NCBI GenBank assembly: GCA_020205615.1
Contig: CM035171.1
Location: forward strand, 8,058,160-8,122,159
From: Panax quinquefolius
Lineage: Eukaryota > Streptophyta > Magnoliopsida > Apiales > Araliaceae
Length of the DNA stretch: 64,000 nt
Reading direction: 5' to 3'
The notes under the pieces are model-generated. The model was given only the letters and a program-made list of their open reading frames with translations. It did no database searches and was not told the origin of the DNA. The number at the start of each line of letters is the position of its first letter. The stretch's first letter is position 1. Positions 36,601-49,598 of the stretch are shown here, piece by piece. The position numbers were made by a program, and so were the translations under genes.

Positions 36601-39600
36601 AGCGAACCTGTGGCGGAGGATACAGAAAATAATTTATATATATACACAAAGTGAGAGTAGAAACTGCATATTAGTATCAAACTAACTGCATGCAGAAAAC
36701 TTACAAGCGAGTAAAGTTCTCCAACACGATTCTGAAGGGGAGTGCCACTTAAGGCCCATTTGTAGGAAGATTGCAAGGCAAGAACAGCTTTTGCAGTGTT
36801 ACAGCGTCTATCTTTTATATAGTGAGCCTATAATATAACATAACAATAATGTAATGAAAGAATTAACTAGCAAGTTCAAGTAGAACTCTTTATAAGATAT
36901 GGGAGGGAGTATGTATTTCATTACAAATTTTGGCATAGTCCATTATTTATAAAAAATCAAGCATTAAACAGAGTTATTTTTATCCAGACAACTCATGTCT
37001 CACCTGTCCAAATTGGAGGTGCTAAATATTAACATTAATCTTGCTCATGTACAAACTGATTAAGTTATATAGCTCATGGTGACCATCATCAAATAAAAGT
37101 TTAAAAGTCATGATATCTGGTAATCTCATAACAAATTAGTCAGATTTAACCACTATAGCACTTCATGAAAAGCTTTTAAGGTGGATAATGGGTTCACACA
37201 ACATGCATTACAGCAGATTTTCCAAATGCATATAACAATTACCATACATTTATTGGCCATTCACACACACACATTTATTATTGGTTTTTACTGGTCATGG
37301 ATTATCAACAATATTCTAAGACAATCTAATAAGGAGCTTGAAGTTTGTTACACTTGAAGGCAGATTCCATAAGCTACTCAATTACATTGAAATCGTGTCA
37401 CCAAAATAGCTAATCCTCACCTTTTCATGAGCAGGTTCATAATCCTCTTTTTTCTATAGGTAAATTTGGTTCCAGGTTCATAATCATAACCCTTCGGATG
37501 TAGGTTTTCAGTTTTCAGTTTTCAATTCCATTTCCAAGGCTGCTATATAATTAAAAGGCATTTATTGTCTACTGTTCAAAAAATATCAACAAAATCAATG
37601 ATCATGGACTTTTCTTTTATAATTCCTCAAAAACAATTTGGTAAAATGTATGTTACGTGAGCATTATAATAAAAATGTATCTGACAGCTGAAATCTAGAT
37701 CAACAAATGACTGAAAGTAGCTCAATATTTCATTCCTCAAAAACTTATTTTCCGGGGTTGGGGGCAGGGGCGGGGGCGGGGGCGGGGGGGGGGCAGGGAG
37801 GAGGCCAGGCGGGGAAAGCGTTAATGAGAAAGGAAATCCAATATTTGATCCATAAAAAATGCCAGTGAAAGAAGCCAAGTACAAAAGATTATGTAATAGT
37901 ATATTTCATCAAAAACTTACCTCATCCAATATGATGCGGTTCCATTTCACAGAGTGCAAAGAAGATTTTCTTGTACACAATCCATTTTCAACACCTATCA
38001 AACCCTCAGTAGAAGACCCAGCTCCGAAATCCTTCTCCTTATTGTAATGCTTCCCTTTTTTCTTGGCAGCTTCCCTCTTTTTATCATCCACTGACTCACT
38101 GGATTTGCCTTGTTCAGATATTTCTTGCTTTGACATATTTTGTACAACATTCTTCCCTTTCCTCCTCTGTTTCGATTGCTTAGAAGTTCTTATAGCACCA
38201 GGCCCACAAAAATATTTCAAGTGAATAGCCATCTTATGTTCATAATATAACTTTCCACACCACTGGCATTTCTGTTTAGGTGGCATCACATTTTTCCTGT
38301 ATTCAGACTCGACAATAGAGTACGTAGTTATGATAAAATCATATTCTGAAAATTCGTGCAGTGTCTTTCCCCTGTTTGCTCCATGATATACCAGCACCTT
38401 GTTGCTACCTTTTGAGGTAACCCGATCAATCTCATTTACCCATTGGATCACAGCAACCAAGGGACATATTACAAGGGTAGCTTTAATTTCTGGCAACCCT
38501 GTGGATGAACTGGGAGAGGATAAAACTCCATTGGATTCACCAATTGCTCGGTTAAATTCCCTTTTAGCGAGCACAAGTGTGATAGCTTGAACAGTCTTTC
38601 CCATTCCCATCTCATCTGCAAGAATACCTCCTCTTGTGGCAGATTCTTCTTGCTTCAATGCCCAAGCTAACCATTCCTTCTGATACCTCAGCAGAGGCAT
38701 AATCAAATCAGACGGTGCTTCAGCAGTTTCAGCTACCACATCATTCTGATTATCTAAATCTGTATCTATCGTCATATTTGCCGCAACCCATCTGTCATGC
38801 TCTTCTTCCCATATTTCCCACAACAATATCGGCTTATCATAACCCTTCCTCTTCCTCTTCTTTCTAATATTCACTTCTACATGATAATCAATAGCAAGTT
38901 CAGGAGCTTCAAGAACATCCTGATTGCTTCTACCCACCATATTCTCTTGTACTACTTCCTCTTTCAATACTTCTCCTTTGCGACCCTTTCGCCCCCTTTT
39001 CTTCTTCACATCCACTATACTATTTTTTGGAGCCTCGTCTTCGAGATCAGAATCACAAACATAGCCTTCCCCGCCGCTAAACACAAATGCAGTTTCTGGT
39101 TCATGATTTAAGTCCATACCCCTCTCCTCAATCATACTAAAAGAACCTTCACCTACATTTGTGTACAATCCAATATAGTTAGATGCTACATAAACCAATA
39201 GTTCATTTCAAACTAAGTGGTTCACCTTCACACATTCACATGATACAGCACTTTATCACACTTATATAGTATAAGGTAAAATATATTGCTAAGTAAATAA
39301 GGGAGGTGCAGAATTGGGCAAGTGCTCAGTCAGTCATTAAAAAAATGCAGTAGTTTTTATTAATGAAAAGGTGAAACGACAAAAGTGCTTCAGTAAATTA
39401 GTTGTTCCACCTCCCTGAATACCTATTACTAAAACCACAAAATTCTTTAAGAAGAGTACTTACTATAAGGAGAGAGAAAAATATATACCTTCATTACTAA
39501 CGCCATCATAATCAGAATCTGAAGAATCCATATAATCATCATCTACGTCTGAGCTTTCCATATATTGGATATTATCACCTGCTTTGAAATTGTAGATAAA

Positions 39601-40088
39601 ATACTTTAAAAAATGAAAACCAAAAAAAAACTTACATTTTGTTTCGGATATAGAGAACATTATACTACCTCTTATCCTAATTAATTTTTAAATTGTGATG
39701 TGAAACTTTTTCTTTTTTGAAATAACAATATTGTACTTAGTAATGACAAATTAATGAGGAAAAAAAATCAAAGAGGATCTTTTTGTGGGGGCGGAGAGAG
39801 TATAATAATTTAAAGCTTTTGCATCTTCACTGAGTTTAGTTCAGCGGATGTTTTTTTGTTTTTTCCTTTCTCGAGTAAATTGCCGATTTATTAAAAATAT
39901 CCAAATTAACAATGGAATGGTCTATTTTATTTCTCTATTTACACATTTTCTCGGTCAAAAACAGATTAGGGAAAAAAAATGCAACCATCTATGAAATAAC
40001 TAATCGGGGATAATGTAAAGGAGCGTCGGGGGAGAGAATACTTGTTACCTTTTAACAAAGGCCCAGAATCACGAGAACGGAGATTCAT
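21029..40088 (-). CDS. RAD16: RAD16-like SNF2 ATPase/RING DNA-repair helicase (16 exons, 927 aa)
   Basis: Exons: 40088-40049, 39578-39489, 39152-37921, 36827-36705, 36607-36534, 27909-27846, 27747-27601, 27526-27441, 26075-26006, 24322-24197, 23747-23517, 22028-21924, 21832-21680, 21434-21346, 21267-21187, 21101-21029. All junctions are GT-AG and the phases add up to 928 codons with stop. An acidic and basic N-terminus precedes the Walker A motif (DEMGMGKT, ~residue 228). Motif Ia region [12 protein letters not shown] follows, then DEAH (453-456) split between exons 3 and 4. An embedded RING finger lies at ~673-712 (C-x2-C, C-x-H-x2-C-x2-C, C-x2-C). The C-terminal helicase half has [23 protein letters not shown] and [11 protein letters not shown] (~862-872). 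A RING inside the SNF2 fold defines the RAD5/RAD16 group; the short linear plan and [11 protein letters not shown] favour RAD16, which in yeast acts with RAD7 in global-genome nucleotide excision repair. The gene is stretched to 19 kb by transposons, mainly in intron 5. Confidence 0.93.
22405..23165. mobile_element. Possible non-autonomous element in RAD16 intron 11
   Basis: The left end reads catggttcaaagtatcgg and the reverse complement of the right end reads catggtttaaagtcgcgg, an imperfect terminal inverted repeat. Flanks gtttaatg and gtttaaca could be a decayed 8-bp target duplication, which would suit a hAT-like element. The interior has repeated tgtacttaaatt motifs and no ORF. Confidence 0.45.
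29470..29930 (-). mobile_element. Dispersed repeat, copy in RAD16 intron 5
   Basis: The reverse complement of this stretch matches 63505-64000: both contain taatattatggtgtgaattt, gtgggtagtatttataaatt and, further on, tttgattccattatt. Copies differ by an insertion in the 63-kb copy. AT-rich and non-coding; an LTR or TRIM-type element is likely but unproven. Confidence 0.6.
32822..33215. repeat. ~98-bp tandem repeat, four degenerate copies
   Basis: The motif gtgtgctttctttaa(a/g)gg recurs at about 32822 (diverged), 32921, 33019 and 33118, each followed by aatcctagcctttga. Confidence 0.8.
33586..33652. repeat. (TA)n-rich microsatellite
   Basis: Interrupted TA repeats inside the LTR-like insertion. 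Confidence 0.9.
37753..37816 (+). repeat. G-run cluster with G-quadruplex potential in RAD16 intron 3
   Basis: The plus strand has a chain of runs of 4-10 G separated by single C or CA (ggggcgggggcgggggc). It lies in intron 3, 100-170 bp past the exon 3 donor. The plus strand is the template strand for RAD16. Confidence 0.85.
39665..39800. mobile_element. Small Stowaway-like MITE in RAD16 intron 1
   Basis: The left end is TA|ctacctcttatcc and the right end is gggggcggagagag|TA. The termini and flanking TA fit Stowaway (Tc1/mariner) structure with decayed repeats; ~136 bp. Confidence 0.4.
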
Positions 40089-40293
40089 AGATTCGAACCT
40101 TACTGAAAGAGTAGAAGATGAAAGAAATTAGGGTTCTCTAATAAGATTTTGAAGGGACTAAAAAAGGGCAAGAATCGTGTCTTTATTTTCTATGGAGGGA
40201 GAGAGAGAGAGGGAAAAAGCGAGTAAGACGGCGGGAAAAGGACTGGAATTACTAAACTGAAGCGTTAGTGAGTACGAGTGGCATAATAAAATA

Positions 40294-40516
40294 CTCCCAC
40301 CGTCGCAAAATATAAGATTAACACTCCCACCATCCCGCAAAATAAGAGTTGTTAATTTTTTTTATTTCACAAAAAAATTATATGTTAACTTTAATTTTAC
40401 AAAAAATAATAATAATGACCATATAAAATAATTATAATTTTATTTATGCGTGATAAAAATATATACTAATGTTCACAAATTTTACAAATGGAGTTTTTTT
40501 TGTAAAATCGAAGGAG
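40294..40516. mobile_element. Stowaway-like MITE upstream of RAD16
   Basis: The left end is TA|ctcccaccgtcgcaaaat and the right end is aaaatcgaaggag|TA, ~220 bp. A second internal ctcccaccatcccgcaaaat at ~40325 suggests a nested or duplicated end. It lies ~200 bp upstream of the RAD16 start codon. Confidence 0.45.
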
Positions 40517-40726
40517 TATTAATTTTAAAGTTAATCTAAAATATTTTAAACTAAATTCTAAACCGGTATTCCATTTGATTTTTTTTAAATATAATTATGT
40601 AAATTATAGACTATCTGAAAATAAATAATAATTACAATTTTATTATTTTAAAAAATAAATGAATCACATTAAAATTGAATTTAAGAATATTTGAATATTT
40701 TGGATTGAATCTGAAAAAATAATGAA

Positions 40727-40764
<38 letters not shown>

Positions 40765-43461
40765 CGTATTAATCCATCCTTTTCTTAATTGTAAATTTAA
40801 TTATTTTTCCATTCTAAACTTAAACTTTTCCTAATTTTAAGTTGAATTTTTTACCGATTATTAAATAAATACTTCTTCTTCTTTTTTATTTGAAGTTGAT
40901 TGGGTCGTTCTAAGTTAAAAATGGTTTTGTACGCGAATAGTACGTAGTTTTGTAGTCTATGTGTATATCTAATTAATTAAGCACGTACAGTTTGAGGATT
41001 AGTATTGGCAAAGATCGATCTTCCACTCACACTAGTATTTCTATAGTATTTTTCATGAATTTATAACTATCATACACTTGAAATTGTCAATAATTATGCA
41101 TGTGTACATCTTCATGCATGGTTCAACATAATATATGGAGTAATGTATGCTTTCTACTATATACATTTGAAGTTAATCCCAAGGAATTGGTCGGGATGGA
41201 CGGACGTCAATGAACTTTGATCCCTTCCTTAGTTTTTTGAGTTCCAACAAGGAGACCAGATTTTCTAAATTTATGAACCATGTTCCCTTAACTCTGAGAT
41301 TTGGCCATATATATATATCTACCCCTTAATTAAACTCCATTGTCCATATATACTTCAGTGTTGACTTTTCTTTTGGCCGGGCAAAAAAGCCATATACACG
41401 CGCGCGCACAAAAACAAATATAACTAGCTCAACTGAACGACATTATATTTGCCTCCTTTGGCAAAGAGATGAAGATAATTAATAAAAATAAGAAACGAGA
41501 TTAATTAATTAGATGTCTCTGCATGTAGATTTTAATTCACATATATATGCAAGGTAAGGTATATATATATACTATGTACCACATTACAATAACTTTTACT
41601 TCCATTTTATCTCAAAAACAAATCACTTATTGTAGAATTAAGAATTACAACTTTCAGTAATACATTGGGAACACCAAACCACCTCCAAGCTAGACCACCT
41701 CCACCACCTAAGCCAGACCAAGTCCACCACCACCACCTAACCCTCCACGTACGGCCACCACCAAAGCGGCTAGAGCCGCACCCTCCACCATATCGGCAAT
41801 TATCTTTACCCCATCTAGTTTTATCAAGCTTGTCATCTCCAAGAGTCGCTTGACAGAAGAAACACACAACCCCATCTTTTCAGAAAAGCCCATTAACTTT
41901 GCTGGCTGATTAATTAAGTATTTGGTTCTCGATCGGCTTTAACAGTTTGGATTGCTATATATGATGCCTTGGAAAGTTCATACTACCACATCAGCACATC
42001 ACATGCATGAACCCAACATAACTCCTACATGCACATGCATGAACCATCGGCTGCTCATACCAGCATTGATCCAATCATGCATCCATCTCTTCATGATTTT
42101 CATTTTTCATGCTCTATACATTTCTCCCTTTTCCGGAGTTTCATTTGATTTTTCTATATTTTACAAAAATATAATTACTTAATTTCCTTGTTCCACAAAA
42201 ACAATTCCATCGGTACAAAAAGAATATTCTTTTTATTTAATAATAATATAAAATAACACAATATTATCAAATTTATCATCATAATTTTATTATATATCAT
42301 TCCGTTACTATTAAATTAATGTTTAACTAATTTATTGTTTTTAGGATAAACATGCATGCATGAAAATAAATACATTCGTAATATTTATAAATTTTACAAA
42401 TAAGACTATTTGTGAACTGTATAACTTACTTGAGACACATCTAAATGTACGTGCATGAGTTGAAATAATTTATCTAAAGTACATATTTAATTTTACATGT
42501 TATAAAAAGTGGTAAGATGCCAAATTTTTAAACAGAAAGATTAAAATTAAACTAGACTACTTTTGAGAAAGAAAATGTCTATAATTAATATTTTTTATTA
42601 TATACTGGGACGTAATTATAAACGAATCACTCCAAATCCTCTGCGTTTGTGCGAAACTTTTGACATTTGAAAACAAAAGGAGACAAAAGCTTAAACGTTC
42701 AGAATTGCATTCAAGATATATGTTGGGGATTGCCATCAAGTACATAAATCCTTTGCATACATTTTCAACATAAGGGGTTAACATGAAGTTTATTTTTGGA
42801 TAAGTTGGTCAATTGATCTATTGACATGTAAACGATGCTCTATGTGTGTCAGCATTCTATTTGTCAATTGATCAAAATAAAATTCATGCTAACCGAATCC
42901 ATTTTCAATGCACTTGTCAAATGTAGCAGCTTGGTAAATATTGAGTCAAACCGACCTCTTTTGGCTCGGTATATCAAGTCCTTGTTATGCAAGAGGTCAA
43001 GCGTTCAAATCCCCACCTCCCAAGCTTGCAAAAAAAAAAAAAAAAATGAGTCAAATAGAATAGTCCAGCTTATTGAATAAACTGCTAGTAAAAGAGCTGC
43101 CACAAAGACGGGTGCATTTCATATGGCAACATTTTGCCTTGCGCACCATGCCATCTAAAGTATACTCGACAGCATTCATTACCCATTTCAAAAGTACATT
43201 TCTCTTTGAAGATGAGTATCATAAGAGTAATCGCATACATTGAGAAAAAGAATCACAAACCAGGATTGATGAATTTTAATTTGGTACAACAAATTCCTAT
43301 ATATCTATCCAGGAAGAAGAATAAAAAAAACATCAACTAGAGACTAGAGTAGTGTAAATATGTTCTGCAATGAAATTTTCTCATAATTTCATCTTAAAAA
43401 TCTCGTCACCCCTCGTTACAGTTTGCAGATGGTTTAATCCGTGGTATAGTAGTCGAATAAC
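40517..43461. other. Intergenic region with no firm gene
   Basis: AT-rich, with a TA repeat near 40726-40761. A minus-strand stretch at 41893-41607 reads glycine-rich or tryptophan-rich in overlapping frames (GGG-rich runs over a CCACCA-type repeat); neither frame has a recognisable signal peptide or domain, so no gene is called. The SINE-like element at 42951-43046 is listed separately. Confidence 0.6.
42951..43046 (+). mobile_element. Short tRNA-derived SINE or tRNA retropseudogene with target duplication
   Basis: A ~79-bp head is followed by a run of 17 A. The head contains an A-box-like ttggctcggtatatc and a B-box-like gcgttcaaatcccc. It is flanked by perfect 9-bp direct repeats TGAGTCAAA at 42942-42950 and 43047-43055. 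Pol III boxes, a poly(A) tail and a target-site duplication together indicate retroposition. Confidence 0.75.
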
Positions 43462-46400
43462 CTAGTGGCCTACTGCCCGACCACATCGAAGAGCATTGGT
43501 AGGGATTGGATACTCATCTCTCCATGAATTTGCAGGGGAATAAACGCGTAGATAGAACTGCTGACCCAAGTATTGGCGAGCCCAGTTCTCAGACCTTATG
43601 TTCCACATTCCCACGTTGTCTAGAGGCATGTATAGTGCAGTCCATGATTTGGGATATACCTGCAGTGCACAATTACAAACACGAAAGTTAAGTATATTTA
43701 GAAATTTTACTATTGAGGGGTATGAACCAACCAATGATAGTTGGAAAAGGAGCTTAAATAACTAGGAGACTTGGGTATGATAGTGAAATAATTCACAAAT
43801 TGGTAATGCTGCATTTGGATGCCCTTCCAAAATCATTTTATTTTCCTAAATTCGAGATAAGAGTTCATGTTGTGTACGAGTTTTATGTCACCTCAGATAA
43901 TTGACAATTGAACTAATCCTCTAATAAAGATCTGCAGTAGCAAAGAGAATAAGAAGAAAAAAAACAGCATTTTAAGGGATGTCCAGACACAACCTGAATA
44001 AATACGTCATATATATTTGGAAATTTTGGCTTTATAAAGAAGTTGAATATCATTTAGTGAGTTCTCAATATTTGAATTATAGTATATTTTTAATATTTAA
44101 TGTACCTGAACTGTGCAACGAGCAACCGTGTCTCTTAGATTGTAACTTAGTCTGCTTTCAGGCGACCACTGGCCTCCATTCAACCTACTCATTCCATAAT
44201 GTTGAAAAAGATATGTTTAATGCCAGATTCAAACATAAAGTGTATCTTGCAATAAAGAATGAAATTGGCCACAGAATCTTGTAACCTTACACTTGAATAT
44301 GTCAATCGACAACCATGAAGAACTGTTGATTTGGAGGGTAAAGAAAAGTGAGCATTTTAAATATAGGTTGGCTGTTAAGAGCAAACTTACCCTACAACAA
44401 AGAAGTGATGGCCATCAATGTGCCATGACTGCACATCATCTTCTGAGTTTTCAAACACAACCTCAACATATCCTCTGAAATCGGCAGCCATGACAGAAGT
44501 CTGGAGATAACCACCACTACCAGTGTTGCTGTCTGGGATACTTCCAAGGGTGAAGACCCCAAGAATCTTGAAGTAGTCAGCGAGTTTAAGGGGTGTGTCT
44601 GCAGGAATAAATGATATGCCATTGACAGCATATCTCTGTTTGGCATTGATGACTGGAGCAGAATTTGCAAGTCTAATAGTACGGGTTGTGTTTATTAATC
44701 CATAATGATAAGATCCCTGAGGATTGGGCCTTGGTCCACTTGCTGTCAGGTTCCTCCTGGTATAATGCATAGCATCACAAAAGTGAATCAGATTTCAGGT
44801 ACGCAAGCAAACATTTTACCATGATCCTGTTATTTGAATTAGAACAAACAGAACATGAAGTGCAGTTCTATATTACATTCATTTTGGGCAAAATTAGTCA
44901 ACTTTGTTTCTTTACTCATTTCCCACTTTCTGTATCTAATCTCAATTATGTGTATACAAGATGAAGCTACTCTTTTTCCAAGACAAGATGCAATTCCAAA
45001 GGCAGAATGCTAAATTACCTGACAGATCGTGCCTGGTTAAGAGACCAATCAACCTCAGTCGTTGGCCCACCAGGGGGAGGACCAGAAACACTGCCTGCTG
45101 AATTACTGTAATGAAATATGGATGCAGCTGTGAGCACTTGGGATGTAAATCGCGTCGAAGCAACAATGTAGTAATCTTGTGCAGGCTGATCAGCAATGAC
45201 CAATACAGAGTAGGATTGCCCCAAATGGATGTCAAGGGAATCGTATGTGTTCTGCAGAGTATGAGTCCCTTCTACCTCAACCAGAGTCATCTTGTGCCCC
45301 TGGATTCTGAAATTGATTGAGGTTGTAAGGCCAACATTTGATATCCGGAACCTATAAGTCTTGCCTGTACAATTGGTTTCACAAACCACAAGCTACAATA
45401 AAAAAGTGCACAATACATAGACAAGTTTCGACTCAAGATATGCTGATTTTATGTAATTACCTTGTTCAACTGTATATGTATACACGTTTGATGCTCGTCC
45501 ATTAATAAGAAGCCCGTCGGGGAAGGGAAGATTATTCCCACTGTCCAAAATTGCTTTTAAATCCTACAAGCAATTCAAGAATAGCCTGTAAGTACACATA
45601 GGCTAACTGAAAGTTCAGCTAGGCATATATCAAACAGTATAGACCATATGAAGCACTGAGTTTCTTAAAACAAGCTACTCACAGTGTGGTTTTGCTTGAA
45701 CCAGTCACCGGCTAATACCGTAAAATCTCCAGCAGGTGGAGGGAAAGGTACTGGGATTACAGAGCGGCTTGCAATTTTGATTCCACCGAAACCTCCTGCA
45801 GCCTTGTGGAACGCAAGGGAGGGAAAATAGAAGAAGCTACCAATCTGATCCTTGACTTGAAGGACGTAAGTGAAGTTCTGTCCTGGTGGAATGGGGCAAT
45901 TGGTGCCGTAGACCCCATCCTGCCATGAATTTCTTCTCTGCTGCACACCATTCCTGCTCAGGAATCACATACTTCTAAATTTTTATTGAAAAGTCATGTA
46001 GTACCAAGTTTAAAAACTGACAAACCCCAAAAGAACACTGATCATGATCTTCTCAATTTTTTACTTCTAGTCTAGTCACAAATCATTTAAATTTGTCTCA
46101 AGGACAGCTGAAAGGCAAGAGAAGCATAGAAAATAACATGTAATCAAATTAGATTGCGCCATCATCGTATTTGATGATTATAGGTACAAATTATTGAGTA
46201 GCTAACATTTTAAGAGTTTGCATAAAATATAGAGTATCTAAATTCTAAAGAATGAAGGGGGCAATAAATCATTAGGGACACTGAAATATAAGATATATAG
46301 AAGCTAAGAGAGTAAAACAAATAGTTCAACTTAACAACCATTCAAAGTGACATTTGTAGTAACACTTCTACCAATTATCCCTCCTCTGGCTCTAACACAC

Positions 46401-46893
46401 ACCAAGTATAGTTACACCCAAAATCCACAATTCAAAAAAAAATGGAGAGAGAACTAACCAAGAGAGGAGGAAGGGTTCGTCCAGACTGTTGAAAACATTG
46501 ATAATTAAGTTGTCATTTGTCACGGAATCAATTGGTGGTCCAGGAAACTGCCCATTTATCAGTATACCCTACAAATATTTTTCACAATTAAACCATATTC
46601 ATACATAATACATCCTTCTACCACCCTATCACTGTTACTAAAGCCTTGATATAATTAAATACTACATCAAACAACGGTAATACTCGAACAATAAATAAAG
46701 ACAAAACCCAACAATATGAAAGATTGAATAAAAAAAAATACATCAAAATTAGTACCTGTTGTTTGACACCAAGAGGGTAGATATCACCATAAGTAACATT
46801 CCATGTATAAAACCTATATGGGTCTTCTCCATTAATGCACTCCACAATTACCAACAAGAACACCATCAAACACCACACCCAACTCCTCTCCAT
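43462..46893 (-). CDS. SKU5-similar (SKS) multicopper-oxidase-like secreted protein, copy A (8 exons, 536 aa)
   Basis: Exons: 46893-46756, 46568-46459, 45953-45683, 45563-45461, 45364-45019, 44756-44391, 44184-44106, 43659-43462; phases close to 537 codons with stop. A signal peptide (VFLLVIVECING) precedes EDPYRFYTWNVTYGD. Three cupredoxin domains follow, with the family landmarks INGQFPGP, SWQDGVYGTNCPIPPGQNFT, AGDWFKQNHT and SWTALYMPLDNVGMW. Most copper ligands are replaced: the family HWHG site reads WNGVQQR and the C-terminal HCHIxxH reads WNIRSENWARQYL; only WHIDGHHFF keeps paired histidines. That is the SKS pattern (SKU5, pollen Bp10/NTP303-like proteins), thought to act in cell-wall expansion rather than oxidation. 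There is no C-terminal hydrophobic GPI signal, so the product should be secreted. A frameshifted paralogue lies 2.7 kb upstream. Confidence 0.93.
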
Positions 46894-49598
46894 TCCCAAA
46901 TTTCTTTCCAAATTCCCTCTCCAAAAACTGAAGAAAAAAATGTTAAGGGGAGATCTAAGAATTGAACACTCTGTTTTTGCTTTGCTTTGCTTGTCTTTTC
47001 TGGCTTTTGTAGAGAGTAGTTTTGGACTTTGGGGTCGGTGGAGGACTGGAGAAGAGTCGCTGTAAGAGAGCGGGAGGTGCAATTAATAAAAGCAGCGAAG
47101 AAATACTACTATTATTCTGTAAATGAACTAATGAACAAGTCAAATAAGTACCGAGTAGTTTAAATTTAATTTATAAAATTTATTGAATATAAAATAAAAT
47201 TTATTTAATTAATTAGTCACTCAAATTGAGTTTAATCATTTTAAATTTTTTATTCGTTTTATGGTCTTAATTATTGTTCAGTAGTAGAATTTATATTAAT
47301 CATGCCTTTTGATTTCCGCGTAAGCATTTTGTAAACAGAGCCATCGATTTCTCCCTTTGCATTTATTTCTTTATGAGCTGTCATATCTTTTTTTAGGTAA
47401 GCAGCTGTACTATCTTTCTTCACTCAGAAGATTGCAAGTGTGGCGCGCATTTAAATTTTGTGCGATACGTGTACGTATCTATCTATCCATAATTTTCTTG
47501 TCTTTTCAGATTTTTACTCTTACATATACATAATATTAATTATAAATTAAATAAAAAAAGATATACATAAAATTTACATACGGGTGCAAAAATTAACAAC
47601 TCTGCCTGATCCGTCTTGGCCATGAATCTATTTTTTTTGCTTAAAAAAATTTTCAATTTTGATCTACCATTTTAGCTATGTATATAGACCAGACCAAAAA
47701 AAAAAATTAAAAAAAAATTGTCATCTTAAAGTCGAATAAACCTGTCAAGATGAATCTGATTTGGGTACACCTGCTCCCGTCTTGGCCTTCTCTTTTATTA
47801 GGTTCATGTTGTTAATTTTGATCTATAAACACTATAAAATATAAATTTTAAAAAAATTTAAAAATCAATTTAATAAAATTTTGTAAACATCAATTTATTT
47901 TTGAAAGAATAAAATATTTACTACAAGAAACTAAATTATTATTAATATTTAACATTAAAAATTACTTTTAATTTATTGATATATTAATTAATGTTAATAT
48001 TTAACATTAAAAAAGCAAATAATATTAATTAAATTTTAATGTTAAATATTAGTATTTTAGAAGAAACTAACTTATTATTAGTAATATTTAATCAACTAAC
48101 TTTTAATGTTAAATATTAAATAAACTATGTCTTAGTATATTAATTAAATATATTTTAATGTTAAATATTCCAATTATTATTTACTCTTTTGCTCCTACAA
48201 ATTTAAATATATTTTTTAATTTAATTCTTTTATTTAATGCTTTAAATTTTAATTTATCTAACATATAATTCACACATTCAATAAATGTAACACCGGGTGG
48301 TGGTCTAAATAAAAGGAGAATAAAGGCGGGACTAATAAATAAGGAGAGCTTGTATATAAATAAGGAAGGGCCATGCATATGCATGAACGTAGGAACCACA
48401 AAAAAGAAAGTCGACCACAGGGCCCATGAGTTAATTGATCAAAAATGGGTGATGCAGTGGCATGATCATAATATGATGGGATGAATCTCAAACCCTTGGC
48501 CTTTTGCTTTCTTTATATTTTACTCCATATAAACTTATAAAAGTGATGTTCAAGACCTAAAAATTAAATAAGTTAAGTTGCAATGTCTATAAAATAATTC
48601 CTCATTCTAAATTTAACCGAAAAATGCAAAGATTTCTTTTAAGAATTTATGACTAAATAATACTCTTTCTATTCCATAATAATAGTCTTTTAGCTGTTTA
48701 ATAATAGTTTTAAAAACTAAAATTTGTTTTTTATTTATATTTTTTATAAGAAGTTGAAAACAAGATAATTTGTAATAAAAAGTTAATGATACATAAATAA
48801 TTTAAAGAAAGTTGTTTTTTCATCTAAAAAATCTATAGTGTTTTAACGTTTAAGTTTCAAGTAAGTATTAATTGTTTAATTTTCAATATTATCCCAAGAA
48901 TTAAATATAATTTTAATTTTTTCGTTATTTTTTGCTCAATAAATAACATTATTTTTCTAATATAATATAAATAATTAATATTATATTTAATGTTATACTT
49001 ATTATGGAATGTCAAACAAATTGGTGTTGCTTCATCGGACCAAATTCTAACCACCCATAGAACCCAGGGACAATAACAATATAAGCAATTGGACAGGGTT
49101 TTAGCATCACTCCAACAATATCTGATTCAAGCCATTATCATCAGTTAAAATCTTAAGAACAACAATTTCTCCAAGAAGAAAAAGTAGGTGTAATTTATGT
49201 TCCAAGTCCAGTAAATCGCCCATAGAGGTAAAACTGGGTATCCCCCTCCCTCCCTCCCTCCCTCCCTCCCTCCCTCTTTCTTTCTTTCTTTCGAGCTTGT
49301 TTTAATTATTATCGAAGCAATAATAATCAGTTCCTGATGAATGCTAACATGGTAACACATCGAAATTTGAAACAGTTCCTGAAATTTAATACTGATGATA
49401 AAAATTATATAAAAAAAGGAGTGGAAACCACACCAAAAGAAGAATGGTTGCCAAAAAAGAAGCTGCTCAAGTAGAGGTTTGGAGCTGGAGCTGCTGCTGC
49501 TGCAGTCCTCATATATTTTTTTTCCATCATAAACCAGTCAGTCACCCTTTCGTGACCGCCACGCCAAATGGAACACTTCTTTCCACGCGTTTCTCTTT
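46894..49598. other. Spacer between the two SKS genes
   Basis: AT-rich and without a supported gene. The stretch 47930-48180 contains several copies of aatgttaaatatta in both orientations. A diverged Stowaway-like end (tactctttctattccataat, near 48659) has no clean partner. It should contain the copy A promoter. Confidence 0.5.
49241..49292. repeat. (CCCT)n then (CTTT)n compound microsatellite
   Basis: About eight CCCT units run directly into about four CTTT units, ~300 bp beyond the stop of SKS copy B. Confidence 0.9.

Noticed and set aside
37627..37884. Proline-rich minus-strand open frame
   Set aside because: It is the C-rich complement of the G-run tract in RAD16 intron 3, not a protein.
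41665..41853. Proline/histidine-rich plus-strand open frame
   Set aside because: Mirror of the CCACCA-type repeat; no start context or domain.
41607..41893. Glycine/tryptophan-rich open frames suggesting a glycine-rich protein
   Set aside because: The composition comes from a CCACCA-type repeat read in two overlapping frames; no signal peptide or conserved cysteine pattern was seen.
48181..48491. Hydrophobic minus-strand open frames between the SKS genes
   Set aside because: Two overlapping frames with no family resemblance in AT-rich spacer.
48659..49010. Possible Stowaway element
   Set aside because: The left end resembles Stowaway, but the right end (tattatggaatgtc) is too different to set boundaries.
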